A DNA stretch of 64,000 nt from contig NZ_SLWA01000006.1 in the NCBI RefSeq assembly GCF_004345565.1, positions 186,001 through 250,000 of the forward strand, given 5' to 3'. The stretch is from Flavobacterium circumlabens. GTDB taxonomy: Bacteria > Bacteroidota > Bacteroidia > Flavobacteriales > Flavobacteriaceae. The notes beneath the pieces are model-generated. The model saw only the letters and a list, made by a program, of their open reading frames with translations. It did no database searches and had not been told where the DNA came from. Below, one piece after another: positions 53,372-62,606 of this stretch (position 1 is the first letter of the stretch; each line of letters starts with the position of its first letter). The translations under genes and the position numbers were made by a program.

Positions 53372-54766
53372 TCACGATTTCAATTGTTCCTTAAAACTTA
53401 AGGAGACTGTAGTTCCCTCGCCTATTTTACTTTCGATTTCAAATGAAATATGAAGCAGCTCCGACAGACGTTTTACAATGGATAATCCTAAGCCAGTTCC
53501 TTTTATTTCAGGGTGTCCGGATGAATCTGACCTGAAAAACGGATTAGCAATAGCCTCTATGTCTTCTCTCGCAATTCCAATTCCGTTATCCGAAATTTTG
53601 CATATTGTTTTTTCATTTTGATGGGATAATAGAATAGATACCTCGCCGTCTCTGTTGGTATATTTAAGAGCGTTCGAAATAATATTTCTTAGTATTGTTA
53701 TGACAAGATAATTATCTGAATTAATAAAATAATCTTCCTCAGCATCAAAATTTACCTTTAAGTTCTTCGTCGAAATTTTCTCTGAATTTAAGGTCAGTAC
53801 ATCCAGAATTAAAGCGTTCAAATAAACGGATTCGTATTTTAAGTCTGCTTTTTTATTTTCAAAACGGGCCATTAAAAGGAGCTGATCTACCAACATATTG
53901 AGATGATCTACTTCTGCAATGCAAAAATTAATTTTATCCTCGTATTCCTTGTTATCTCTTGGTTTACGAATCAGAACTTCAAGTGTTCCTTTAATAACTG
54001 TAAGAGGTGTTCTTAACTCATGTGAGGCATCAGAAGTAAATTGTTTTTCCCTTTCAATTGCATCCTCAATTCTGCTTAATAAATTGTTTATCGTTTTAGA
54101 GAGTGTATATAATTCATCTTTCGTTTTTGGCAGCGGAATTCTTGTTTTAAGATTGTCTTTGGTAATAATTTTTGAAGTATTGGTAATCGCATTAATAGGT
54201 TTTATGCTTCGGCCTGCAAAAAAACGGGCGATAAAAAAAAGCAATAACAGAATTACCGGAAATGCCAGGCACATGATCTCAAATAAGTTATTTAAAACCA
54301 CACGGGAATTAGTCAGCGACATCCCAATGATCAGATAACCAATGCTTTTTGATTTTATAAAAATAGGAACCTGAACCTGCCTGATAATATTATTTCCAAT
54401 TTTAGTGTCAAATAATTCAAAATTTTCGATGCTGTCATCGAATCTTAAGGTTTCCGTTTTAAGATTGGGCGATTTCTCTATTGTTTTTTTATGGGTATCC
54501 AAAAACTGAACAAAAACAGGATTTATATCGACTGTATTGTGCTCCCGCTCCTCCCATTCTTCTTTGTCAACCAAAATTACAACGCCATTTACCTCTCTAA
54601 TTTCTTCGAGATGATTTTGAATTTCAATATTGATATCTTCATCGATATGACTATAAACAGAGTGTTTTACGATCGAATAAAGCGTAAAGAAAACGACCAG
54701 GATCAACAGACCGGTTGTGATAATATAATTTAAAGCAATTCTGTTTTTAAAAGAAAGTTGTGCCAT
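53372..54766 (-). CDS. Sensor histidine kinase
   Basis: A 464-residue membrane kinase: first span near residues 10-32, an extracytoplasmic loop of ~120 residues (many acidic), second span near 160-180, HAMP about 185-235, HisKA with FTSDASHELRTPLTVIKG (His near 250), and HATPase with NIISNALKYTN, DNGIGIARED and GTGLGLSIVKRL. It phosphorylates the regulator encoded 3 bases upstream. Its ligand is unknown. Confidence 0.92.
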   Translation of the reverse strand: MAQLSFKNRIALNYIITTGLLILVVFFTLYSIVKHSVYSHIDEDINIEIQNHLEEIREVNGVVILVDKEEWEEREHNTVDINPVFVQFLDTHKKTIEKSPNLKTETLRFDDSIENFELFDTKIGNNIIRQVQVPIFIKSKSIGYLIIGMSLTNSRVVLNNLFEIMCLAFPVILLLLFFIARFFAGRSIKPINAITNTSKIITKDNLKTRIPLPKTKDELYTLSKTINNLLSRIEDAIEREKQFTSDASHELRTPLTVIKGTLEVLIRKPRDNKEYEDKINFCIAEVDHLNMLVDQLLLMARFENKKADLKYESVYLNALILDVLTLNSEKISTKNLKVNFDAEEDYFINSDNYLVITILRNIISNALKYTNRDGEVSILLSHQNEKTICKISDNGIGIAREDIEAIANPFFRSDSSGHPEIKGTGLGLSIVKRLSELLHISFEIESKIGEGTTVSLSFKEQLKS

Positions 54767-54769
54767 TTA

Positions 54770-55432
54770 TTAATCATTAGCGATGTATCCTACACCGCGA
54801 ATTGTTTTTATATAATCTTCTTCTATTTTGAGATTGAGTTTTTTTCTGATTGCATTCATAAAAACATCAATTACACCGGTATCATATTCGAAATTTATAT
54901 CCCAAACGTCCTTTAAAATCTGATTTCGGGTACATACTTTTCCCTTATTCCGAATCAGATAAGTCAGCAATTCGAACTCTCTTTGTGTAAGGGAAATTTC
55001 TTCACCATTTTTTACGACGATATATTTGGACAAATCAATCTGGATGGTTCCCAGCGTAAGAATTTCATTTACTTTTTCTTTTCGAAAATGAATTTTAATC
55101 CGTTCTACCAATTCTTCAAAACTGAACGGCTTTTTGATATAATCGTTTGCACCTGCTTTTAAACCTTCAATGGTTTCCTGAACGGTGTCTTTGGCCGTTA
55201 GAAATATTATGGGAGTCGTCTGATCTTTGATTCTGATGGCTTTACATAATTCTAATCCATTAATTTTAGGCAGCATCCAGTCCAGTAAAATCAAATCAAA
55301 TTGGTGATTTTGAGTCAATTCAAACCCTTTCGAACCATCATTTGCCGTACTCACTTTATAACCTTCTTCCTGAAGGCCCTGCTGCAAGAACTGAACAATA
55401 CCCAATTCGTCTTCAACTATTAAAATATGCAT
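54770..55432 (-). CDS. OmpR-family response regulator
   Basis: The 220-residue regulator has a receiver domain with LILLDWMLPKING (phospho-acceptor Asp near 51) and IFLTAKDT (Lys near 103), then a winged helix (ISLTQREFELLTYLIRNKG; VWDINFEYDTGVIDVFMNAI). The kinase gene starts 3 bases after its end. It may act at the TTAAG repeats at 55,538-55,564. Confidence 0.93.
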   Translation of the reverse strand: MHILIVEDELGIVQFLQQGLQEEGYKVSTANDGSKGFELTQNHQFDLILLDWMLPKINGLELCKAIRIKDQTTPIIFLTAKDTVQETIEGLKAGANDYIKKPFSFEELVERIKIHFRKEKVNEILTLGTIQIDLSKYIVVKNGEEISLTQREFELLTYLIRNKGKVCTRNQILKDVWDINFEYDTGVIDVFMNAIRKKLNLKIEEDYIKTIRGVGYIAND

Positions 55433-55472
55433 CTAATGATTTTTTTTAATTAAAACCCAAAATTTCTATGCT

Positions 55473-55480
55473 CAAAGATA
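55473..55480 (-). promoter_or_regulatory. -7 box for the regulator/kinase operon
   Basis: Minus strand TATCTTTG, TAnnTTTG match, 40 bases before the regulator ATG. Confidence 0.45.
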
Positions 55481-55537
55481 AAAATTTTGAGCTCAGAAAT
55501 TGCTTAAAACCATGAGAATACAGAAAAAAGCATCATC

Positions 55538-55564
55538 TTAAGAAAACATTAAGTTAACACTAAG
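55538..55564 (+). promoter_or_regulatory. 11-bp-phased TTAAG repeats, candidate response-regulator site
   Basis: TTAAG at 55538 and 55549, and CTAAG at 55560, each 11 bases after the last: the spacing of one helical turn used by OmpR-type regulators. It lies in the 335-bp gene-free spacer between the two-component operon and the divergent phosphoglycerol transferase gene. Nothing else gene-like is seen in that spacer. Confidence 0.5.
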
Positions 55565-55767
55565 CAAGGCAAAAGCACAACTTCATCTCTAATTAATTCA
55601 TTGGAATTAGTTTTGTAAAAAATTAAAGAAGGTCTTCCAAATATGCATTAAAATTAACCAGTTGTTACTTAGCCCGAAAAAAAACATGTTTTTGTTCTTT
55701 TTTTACAACTCCATAATTTTCAATACTGTAAGTATTCTTTTTATCTTAATTAAAACACAAAGAAGTA

Positions 55768-57867
55768 ATGATCTTTTCAAAAAAACTCGCTCCTTTTTAC
55801 AATCTTGCCATATTCTACTTTATCATAAGCTTTATACTGCGAGTTGTATTATTTTTTCACCCGATAACACAGAGTTCTTTCCGTTTTTCAGAAAGTATAA
55901 AAATCTTCAGTCTGGGTTTAATTTCAGATTTTTTTGTTTTTATAATTGCAAGTGTGTTTTTATGGCTGTATTTGGTTTTTGTTTCTAATCTTAAATACAA
56001 CAAACCCTGGGGATATATCATTCTGGGTGGTTTTATTGCCTTATTTCTATATGTTGCCTCCGGAAGAAGTATTCTGGACGAATACGGTGGTGCTTTGCCG
56101 GGAATTGTATTAATCTTTATCGGAATCAAAACGATACTGTTTGCACTTTTACTTTTTCTTCCAAAACACAGGGACAAAATTAGATTCTGGCTTTTTACTT
56201 TTGTGATTTTTTTATATGTTTTACTAATACTTCAAAACGGATTAAGTGAATATTTCTTCTGGAATGAATTCGGGGTAAAATATAACTTCATTGCGGTTAA
56301 TTATTTGATTTATACCAATGAAGTTATTGGAAATATCATGCAGTCTTATCCTGTAATTCCGTTATTCTCTGCTTTGTTTTTAATCACAGGAATCATTACT
56401 TATTTTATTGTCAAAAATGGAAAGACATTTATTAAAACGATCCCGTCTTTTCCGGAAAAAATCAAACTTTCAGCCGTATATATTGGCTTGTTTATACTTT
56501 CGTTATTCGCCATTCCGACTTTAGCTTTAGCAGAAAATTCAAAAAATGTTTTTGTTAACGAATTACAATCAAACGGATTGTATAAGTTTTTCTTAGCCTT
56601 TGAAAATAACAAACTCGATTATTTCAAATTTTATAAGACAATTCCAAATGATACAGCTTTTGCAATTTTAAAACAGCAGTTTCCAACCCTGTCCGGGGAA
56701 AATATGACGCGTACTATTGAAAGTGATTCAGCTGAAACTCCTAAAAATGTAGTGCTTATTACAATTGAGAGTTACAGTGCCGAGTTCATGAAAATGTATG
56801 GAAACGATCAGAATATCACGCCTTTTTTAGATAGTTTAGCCCAAAAAAGTCTTCAGTTTACCAATTTGTATGCTGCAGGAAACCGCACTGTTCGCGGGCT
56901 TGAAGCCGTTACCTTATGTATTCCTCCTACAGCTGGCGAAAGTGTTGTAAAAAGAGAAGACAATAAAAATAAATTTTCTACCGGTGCTATTTTTAAACAA
57001 AAAGGATATCAGGTTAAATTCATGTATGGTGGTGATGCCTTTTTTGATAATATGCAGGATTTCTATTCCGGAAATGGGTATGAAATTGTGGACAAATCAA
57101 GCTTTTCTCCAGAAGAAATTACCTTTTCTAATGTTTGGGGCGTTTGTGATGAAGATATGTATAACAAAGCCATAAAGGTGATGAATAAGGAAGCCAAAGA
57201 AAACAAACCCTTCTTCAATCATATCATGACAGTAAGTAATCACAGGCCTTTTACCTATCCGAATAATAAAATTGATATTCCGGGAGATATTAAATCCCGT
57301 GATGGCGGCGTAAAATACACGGATTATTCATTGAAAAAATTCTTTTCGATGGCAAGTAAACAGCCCTGGTTTAAAAATACGGTTTTTGTAATTGTAGCAG
57401 ATCATTGTGCATCGAGTGCAGGGAAAACACAATTACCAATGGATAAATACAGAATTCCTGCTTTTATTTACAGCCCCGGAATCAAACCTCAAAAATATAA
57501 TGTGTTAATGTCACAGATTGATTTGATGCCAACCGTTTTTGGATTATTGCACTTCAATTACCAGAGTAAGTTTTTTGGACAGGATGTTTTAAAACCTGAT
57601 TATAAACCTCGTGCTTTTATTGCAACGTATCAGGATTTAGGACTGATAAAAGATAATGTACTGACTATTTTGTCTCCCAAACAACAAGTAAAACAGTTTG
57701 AATTGCATCTAAATCCCAAAGAAGCTAAAAAAGATATTGCTCCGGAATACCAGATTTTCTACTGTGAAAAGCCCTTAAAAACAGAACGAACTGATCTAAT
57801 AAATGAAACCATTTCGTTTTATCAGACTGCTTCGTATCTATTGAAGAATAAGAGATATCAACAATAA
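55768..57867 (+). CDS. LTA synthase family phosphoglycerol transferase/sulfatase
   Basis: The 699-residue protein has about five N-terminal membrane spans (residues about 10-30, 48-70, 82-100, 118-140 and 150-170, then 195-215) and an outer sulfatase-fold domain from about 325: NVVLITIESYSAEFM, AAGNRTVRGLEAVTL (likely Thr nucleophile) and VFVIVADHCAS (metal Asp and His). It may transfer phosphoglycerol or a related group to a glycan or lipid outside the inner membrane. Divergent from the two-component genes, so possibly their target. Confidence 0.87.
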   Translation: MIFSKKLAPFYNLAIFYFIISFILRVVLFFHPITQSSFRFSESIKIFSLGLISDFFVFIIASVFLWLYLVFVSNLKYNKPWGYIILGGFIALFLYVASGRSILDEYGGALPGIVLIFIGIKTILFALLLFLPKHRDKIRFWLFTFVIFLYVLLILQNGLSEYFFWNEFGVKYNFIAVNYLIYTNEVIGNIMQSYPVIPLFSALFLITGIITYFIVKNGKTFIKTIPSFPEKIKLSAVYIGLFILSLFAIPTLALAENSKNVFVNELQSNGLYKFFLAFENNKLDYFKFYKTIPNDTAFAILKQQFPTLSGENMTRTIESDSAETPKNVVLITIESYSAEFMKMYGNDQNITPFLDSLAQKSLQFTNLYAAGNRTVRGLEAVTLCIPPTAGESVVKREDNKNKFSTGAIFKQKGYQVKFMYGGDAFFDNMQDFYSGNGYEIVDKSSFSPEEITFSNVWGVCDEDMYNKAIKVMNKEAKENKPFFNHIMTVSNHRPFTYPNNKIDIPGDIKSRDGGVKYTDYSLKKFFSMASKQPWFKNTVFVIVADHCASSAGKTQLPMDKYRIPAFIYSPGIKPQKYNVLMSQIDLMPTVFGLLHFNYQSKFFGQDVLKPDYKPRAFIATYQDLGLIKDNVLTILSPKQQVKQFELHLNPKEAKKDIAPEYQIFYCEKPLKTERTDLINETISFYQTASYLLKNKRYQQ

Positions 57868-57905
57868 AAAATCTTGCGGAGGGCTGTATTTATAAGTAAC
57901 TTTTG

Positions 57906-57913
57906 TATTTTTG
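57906..57913 (+). promoter_or_regulatory. Candidate -7 box for the threonine aldolase gene
   Basis: TATTTTTG fits TAnnTTTG, 27 bases before the ATG. TTG at 57874 is too far for a good -33. Confidence 0.4.
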
Positions 57914-57940
57914 AAAAAGCACTTATCATAAATATACAAA

Positions 57941-58966
57941 ATGTACAATTTTAAAAACGACTACTCTGAGGGGGCACATCCCAATATTTTAAACAAACTA
58001 ATCGAAACCAATCTGATACAGCAATTAGGATATGGCGAAGATGAATATTCAAGACAAGCAAAAGAATTGCTGAAAGAAAAAATAAAAAATCGTGACGCGG
58101 TAATTTATTTTTTATCGGGAGGTACACAAACCAATCTTATTGTTATTGCTTCGTCATTACGTGCTCACGAAGCGGTTATCAGCGCCAAAACCGGGCATAT
58201 TTCGGCTAATGAAACCGGAGCAATAGAAGCAACTGGGCATAAAGTAATTGCGATTGAAACGACTGATGGAAAGCTAAAACCTTCTGATCTTCAGCTAACC
58301 TTACAGGAACACGCTCTGAGACCACACGTTGTAAAACCAAGATTGGTTTATATTTCCAATTCTACAGAAATTGGGACGATTTACAGTAAATCTGAGCTCG
58401 TTGCTTTATCACAATTTTGCAAAGACAATGATTTATTGCTTTATTTAGATGGTGCGAGACTGGGACATGCCTTAACTGCTGAAAACAATGATTTGACTTT
58501 ATCTGATATTGCCCAGCTTACGGATATGTTTTACATTGGTGCCACTAAAAATGGTGGTCTGATTGGAGAAGCAATTGTTTTTAACCGGCCTGAAGTTGCA
58601 GCAGATTTTGATTATGTACTCAAACAAAGAGGTGCTTTGCTGGCAAAAGGAAGATTACTGGCGATTCAGTTTTTGGAATTATTTAAAGATGATTTATATT
58701 TTACCTTAGCAAAACATGCCAATGTTATGGCTATGAAAATCTCGGCTGCTGTTAAAGAAAAGGGATATTCTTTTTTGACCAATTCAACCACAAATCAAAT
58801 TTTCCCGATTTTACCAAATACGGTTATCGAAAAACTAAATGAAAAGTATCTGTTTTATGTTTGGAAGGCAATTGATAAAGAACAATCTGCTGTTCGGCTT
58901 ATTACTTCCTGGGCGACAGATGAAACAATGGTTGACGCTTTTATAAAAGATTTGAAGAATTCATAA
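57941..58966 (+). CDS. Threonine aldolase / beta-eliminating lyase family
   Basis: A 341-residue PLP enzyme of the aspartate aminotransferase fold: FLSGGTQTNLIVI (about residues 58-70), the YLDGARLGHAL segment (about 168-178; Asp binds the PLP ring) and the PLP Lys in GATKNGGLIGEA (about 199-210). It splits threonine or allo-threonine to glycine and acetaldehyde; other beta-hydroxy amino acids are possible. Cytoplasmic. Confidence 0.85.
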   Translation: MYNFKNDYSEGAHPNILNKLIETNLIQQLGYGEDEYSRQAKELLKEKIKNRDAVIYFLSGGTQTNLIVIASSLRAHEAVISAKTGHISANETGAIEATGHKVIAIETTDGKLKPSDLQLTLQEHALRPHVVKPRLVYISNSTEIGTIYSKSELVALSQFCKDNDLLLYLDGARLGHALTAENNDLTLSDIAQLTDMFYIGATKNGGLIGEAIVFNRPEVAADFDYVLKQRGALLAKGRLLAIQFLELFKDDLYFTLAKHANVMAMKISAAVKEKGYSFLTNSTTNQIFPILPNTVIEKLNEKYLFYVWKAIDKEQSAVRLITSWATDETMVDAFIKDLKNS

Positions 58967-59025
58967 GTTTTCAAAATACAAAGTTTCGCAAAAGGGTTAC
59001 ACAAAATACCCTAAGAATTAAATAT

Positions 59026-59061
59026 AAAAAGCCTCAAATTGTTTAAAATTTGAGGCTTTTT
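59026..59061. terminator. Bidirectional terminator
   Basis: AAAAAGCCTCAAATT and AATTTGAGGCTTTTT perfect arms, between the convergent aldolase and S1/P1-like genes. Confidence 0.87.
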
Positions 59062-59098
59062 ATTAATCTGTGAACTGAGACTGAGACTAAAAACTTCC

Positions 59099-60097
59099 CT
59101 AGTCGTTCTGATTTCTGATTCCGAAAAGATCTCCTTGCTGAAACAATTTTAAATCGTCTCTTAAAGCCTGATAGTTTCTTTGTGTAACAGCCGGTGCATC
59201 TAAATTGCTTAAATCCGGTTTTCCAGCATTTACCCACGCCGTATACCAAAAACTAGCAGTCGCTGTAATGGCTTTTCTCATTTGATTCTCAACCATTCCG
59301 TTTAACTGCTCATGCAATTTCTTAGCGTATTCATCAGAGAAAACAGCCGAATTGTATTTGCTTTTCAATACTTTTCCATCAGCATCCATTACGAAAACCT
59401 TATTCTCGGGAGTTGTGGTTCTTAGTTTTTTATCCACATCCAGTAACGGCTGTGCCAGACTATGCGTATCATTAATCATATTCCAGATTGCTTTATGAAC
59501 ATCTTCATAATATTGTGCCTGCGGAACATTTAACTTATAATTTTTAGCAAATAATTCAGGGAGTTTACTTTCCCAAAGCGCATGAATTCCTTTTTGGTCA
59601 GTCAGTTGTCCGTCATGATTAGCAGAAGTATGCAAGGGCATGTGGGCATCTCCAATATAATGACCTAAGTCGGCAGCAAGAAATAAGATTTCTGCTCTGT
59701 TTTTATCTTTGAAAGCCTTTGTTAATTTACCCATCATATCTTCAAGATACCAAGGTAAAATTCCGTTGTCATTTAAAAATTTAGCATCGTATTTCTTTTT
59801 AGCTGCTTCCATTGTTTGCGGAATACTGTCTACAGCGCCAAAATTTTCCATGTCAAAATAATGTCTTGGATTTTCGTCTTTGTAATTTAAGGCATATTTA
59901 CGGATGTCCGGTACAGAGGCTTCCTGGGTAATAAAATCAATATGATTGTAAAAAAATACCTGAAGTTGCTGAGGCAAAGCCATAACAGCCGCTTTATTGA
60001 TACGTTCGTGACCCACGATTCCCCATGATAATGTCAAGAATCCAATTGCTAATACTAAAAGAGTAATTAGTCTTGGTTTCATTTTAAAGTTTTTCAT
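59099..60097 (-). CDS. Secreted S1/P1 nuclease or zinc phospholipase C-like enzyme
   Basis: The ATG at 60097 gives MKNFKMKPRLITLLVLAIGF, a signal peptide ending before SWG (a TTG just upstream is less likely). In the mature protein W-G-I-V-G-H at the very start would put Trp1 and His5 on the zinc cluster, as in S1/P1 enzymes. Further zinc ligands are in FLAADLGHYIGDAHMPLHTS (about residues 163-182), then GIHALWESKLPE and the Asp of MINDTHSLA. Nucleic acid or phospholipid substrate is undecided. Confidence 0.85.
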   Translation of the reverse strand: MKNFKMKPRLITLLVLAIGFLTLSWGIVGHERINKAAVMALPQQLQVFFYNHIDFITQEASVPDIRKYALNYKDENPRHYFDMENFGAVDSIPQTMEAAKKKYDAKFLNDNGILPWYLEDMMGKLTKAFKDKNRAEILFLAADLGHYIGDAHMPLHTSANHDGQLTDQKGIHALWESKLPELFAKNYKLNVPQAQYYEDVHKAIWNMINDTHSLAQPLLDVDKKLRTTTPENKVFVMDADGKVLKSKYNSAVFSDEYAKKLHEQLNGMVENQMRKAITATASFWYTAWVNAGKPDLSNLDAPAVTQRNYQALRDDLKLFQQGDLFGIRNQND

Positions 60098-60118
60098 TTG
60101 CAATTTTTATTAGAAGTG

Positions 60119-60148
60119 CAAATCTATATTCATTTAAGGATAATTCAA
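60119..60148 (-). promoter_or_regulatory. Promoter of the S1/P1-like gene
   Basis: Minus strand TTG (60146-60148), 19 bases, TAGATTTG (60119-60126): full Bacteroidetes promoter, 22 bases before the ATG. Confidence 0.7.
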
Positions 60149-60253
60149 AAGAATACTAATAAATATTCTGTTAATTTAATTAAGTATATAAAAATCAAAA
60201 GTATACTACAAGATTAATAACAGAACTGTTTTTATTTAAAATTCTAAATTAAA

Positions 60254-60284
60254 AAATCCTTCTGAAGACATTTCAGAAGGATTT
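60254..60284 (-). terminator. Terminator of the GH5 gene
   Basis: AAATCCTTCTGAA arms (60254-60266, 60272-60284), 5-base loop, T run on the minus strand. Confidence 0.85.
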
Positions 60285-60302
60285 GAATACTATTTTTATT
60301 GT

Positions 60303-61304
60303 TTACAGCTTATTATAAACCGTATTGAAATAAGAAGATTTGGTATACGTTTTAGGACTTCCACTTGTAAAAGACTGAAATTGAGGCGAAATCATGTTCA
60401 TCCCTATCCCGTCTCCAGCCCATGCCCAGCCTATTACGGTCCATCCTTTCGATTTTGCATAATCTACAATTCCGGACCAATCCGCACCGGAACCACCAAT
60501 ACTGCCAAACTCACCCAGCATACACGCCCTGCCGGCAGAAGCCAGATCATCTATATCAGAATTGTTCATATAACGCCCCTTAGCCTGATTGTAAGCACCG
60601 GGATATACGTGCGCAGATAGAATAATCTTTGTATCATTAATTTTAGTCTGTCCCGAAGTACAGCCTTTTACCGCACAGGCAGCCGTTGCCGTTTCCTGTC
60701 CCCAACCCGGTATATCGATAATGATACTTCCGCTGTATACTTTACGGACCTCTGTAATTGCTGCATTATAGGCAGATGCAAAAGCGGTCGGAGTAATGTT
60801 ATGACTTCCCCATTCGTTCATTAAATTTACGATGAAACCACCGCCAAGATTATTGTAATTATTTTTCCACCACGTTCCTGCTGCCAAAAGCTCTGACGCA
60901 CTATCGGAACCTAAAACGGATGCTTTATGATAGGTCACAATAACTTTATATCCGTTTGCTTTGGCTTCTGATATCCAACGTTTTGCATTATTTTCCTGCC
61001 CTGGTTCTACTTCAATTCGTACCGTCTGGATTTTAGTGTTTTGCTTCATCAAAGTCCAGCCCAGGTCACAATTGCCTCCATTGTAGTACGATGGCTGAAG
61101 ATTAACTCCGTTTCCAATATCTCCTGCTGTTGATGCTGTTTTAGAAGTTAAATTTGAATTAGCCGGGGTATTTACTGTTTTTGCTTCCGGCGAAAGCTGA
61201 TCGGTTTCTGATTGCTCGCAACTGACAAACAAAGCCATGCTTGCTGCTAAAAATAAAACATTTCCTGTTTTAAACATTTTCGTAATAAAAACTGATTTTC
61301 TCAT
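60303..61304 (-). CDS. GH5-type glycoside hydrolase lipoprotein
   Basis: A 333-residue protein with lipoprotein signal (LAASMALFVSCEQSETDQ; lipid Cys29) and a Ser/Thr-rich linker (TVNTPANSNLTSKTAS), then a TIM barrel from about 65. The acid/base is the Glu in NLMNEWGSHN (about residue 162) and the nucleophile the Glu in CMLGEFGSIGG (about 268-270), as in GH5 cellulases/mannanases. It acts on a beta-1,4-glucan or -mannan at the cell surface. Which sugar is undecided. Confidence 0.87.
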   Translation of the reverse strand: MRKSVFITKMFKTGNVLFLAASMALFVSCEQSETDQLSPEAKTVNTPANSNLTSKTASTAGDIGNGVNLQPSYYNGGNCDLGWTLMKQNTKIQTVRIEVEPGQENNAKRWISEAKANGYKVIVTYHKASVLGSDSASELLAAGTWWKNNYNNLGGGFIVNLMNEWGSHNITPTAFASAYNAAITEVRKVYSGSIIIDIPGWGQETATAACAVKGCTSGQTKINDTKIILSAHVYPGAYNQAKGRYMNNSDIDDLASAGRACMLGEFGSIGGSGADWSGIVDYAKSKGWTVIGWAWAGDGIGMNMISPQFQSFTSGSPKTYTKSSYFNTVYNKL

Positions 61305-61604
61305 ACTTTAGTTTTTTGTGGTTAATGAAGTTTTGTGGTTTTGTAAAGTCTTCATTGCAAATGTTTAATTTTAAGTAAGATAAAACCGATGCTATTTTAT
61401 CAAACTGCAATACGAAAAATGCATTTTTAATTATTAAAAATAAACTTACCTCATTATTTGTGTTAAAAAAATCAAGTTACAACAATATAATCTCAATTAC
61501 AGGGAAACTTTTTTTCATCAGAGCCTTTCAATAAAAAAAATATGGAGTTCATAATTTACCTTAAAAAGAGCCGTTTTCTATACCGTTTACAAACAAAAAC
61601 AATG
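61305..61604. other. Gene-free spacer upstream of GH5 and the secreted unknown
   Basis: About 300 bases, AT-rich, between divergent genes. No gene, RNA motif or clear inverted repeat seen. Confidence 0.55.
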
Positions 61605-61612
61605 TAAATTTG
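61605..61612 (+). promoter_or_regulatory. Candidate -7 box for the secreted-protein gene
   Basis: TAAATTTG fits TAnnTTTG and ends 28 bases before the ATG at 61641. Confidence 0.45.
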
Positions 61613-61640
61613 AATTTTAAAATTACTCTTACTACCACCG

Positions 61641-62594
61641 ATGAAAATAATTAAAGCTTTCCTTTTTACTCTCTTATTTGTTTCTGTTTGTTCGGCACAA
61701 GAAGACATTGTGCAACTAAAAAATGTGAGTGACACCATTTTGAATACCAAAAGAACACTGGTAGTTTCAGGTCAGCTGGATGCTGTAAAAACAATGCAGC
61801 AATTATTCCCGGGTAAATTATACAACCTGTCGGAGCATAATAGTTTTATAAGCTGGAAATGCAAAAGCTGTAAAACGGCTTCTTACACAGATGTAAATGG
61901 TGAGGAAGGAGATCAAATATTTCCTTACGACAGAGGCGTTGCGACAAGATTGCTTTCTAATATGGATTATACAGATTCAAAAGGAAATCAATTCAAGTTA
62001 TTGCTTTTTAACCACTCTGTTTATGATGAAGACGGATTGCAAACCGGCAGATTTTCCGGAGGTTTAATAGGTGTGGCGAAGTTTGCAAAAAATGATAAAA
62101 TCTGGGAAATGAGATCTTTTCAACCCGGAGTCGCTGCTTTTGGTGCCTTTGCTCAGTCTCCCAAACCTAAACTTGTAGAAATTGGAGAAGACCAGTATGC
62201 TTTTACTTTATTGCATGTAAATGGTGGCGGTGGCGGTCCTTTTGAAGGTATTCTTTATCTTGTTGCCGGATTTGATGGCAAATACCAGCCGATCATGGAG
62301 GTCTATGATTACCAGCTTATCAATGTTGAAAGTGCAGAATGGTCCAGTTCCTACAAAGTTGTCAACGACAATAATAAAAAGCATTTCAGGGATATCGTTA
62401 TTAAAACAAAAGGTTCATTTAACAAGGCCGCACAAGCTAAGGATGAATTTGAAGTAAATTTACCCGCTGAAATAGCGACAATGGCAAAAACGAAAAAACA
62501 ATTTGATTTCGAAATTGAGAGACGTTTTTCATTTAAAGGAAAAAGATATAATAGTACAGGTAAGCCGATCGTTACATTTTCAAATGTAAAATAA
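61641..62594 (+). CDS. Secreted protein of unknown function
   Basis: The 317-residue protein has a signal peptide (MKIIKAFLFTLLFVSVCSAQ, cut after SAQ). The mature part has two Cys as CKSC (near residue 74; WKCKSCKTA) and then a beta-rich body with HVNGGGGGPFEGILYLVAGF (about 193-212), where a five-Gly loop stands out. No catalytic motif is recognised. Possibly in the periplasm or on the surface. Convergent with the YeiH gene. Confidence 0.75.
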   Translation: MKIIKAFLFTLLFVSVCSAQEDIVQLKNVSDTILNTKRTLVVSGQLDAVKTMQQLFPGKLYNLSEHNSFISWKCKSCKTASYTDVNGEEGDQIFPYDRGVATRLLSNMDYTDSKGNQFKLLLFNHSVYDEDGLQTGRFSGGLIGVAKFAKNDKIWEMRSFQPGVAAFGAFAQSPKPKLVEIGEDQYAFTLLHVNGGGGGPFEGILYLVAGFDGKYQPIMEVYDYQLINVESAEWSSSYKVVNDNNKKHFRDIVIKTKGSFNKAAQAKDEFEVNLPAEIATMAKTKKQFDFEIERRFSFKGKRYNSTGKPIVTFSNVK

Positions 62595-62606
62595 ATCCGT
62601 TTTGTT

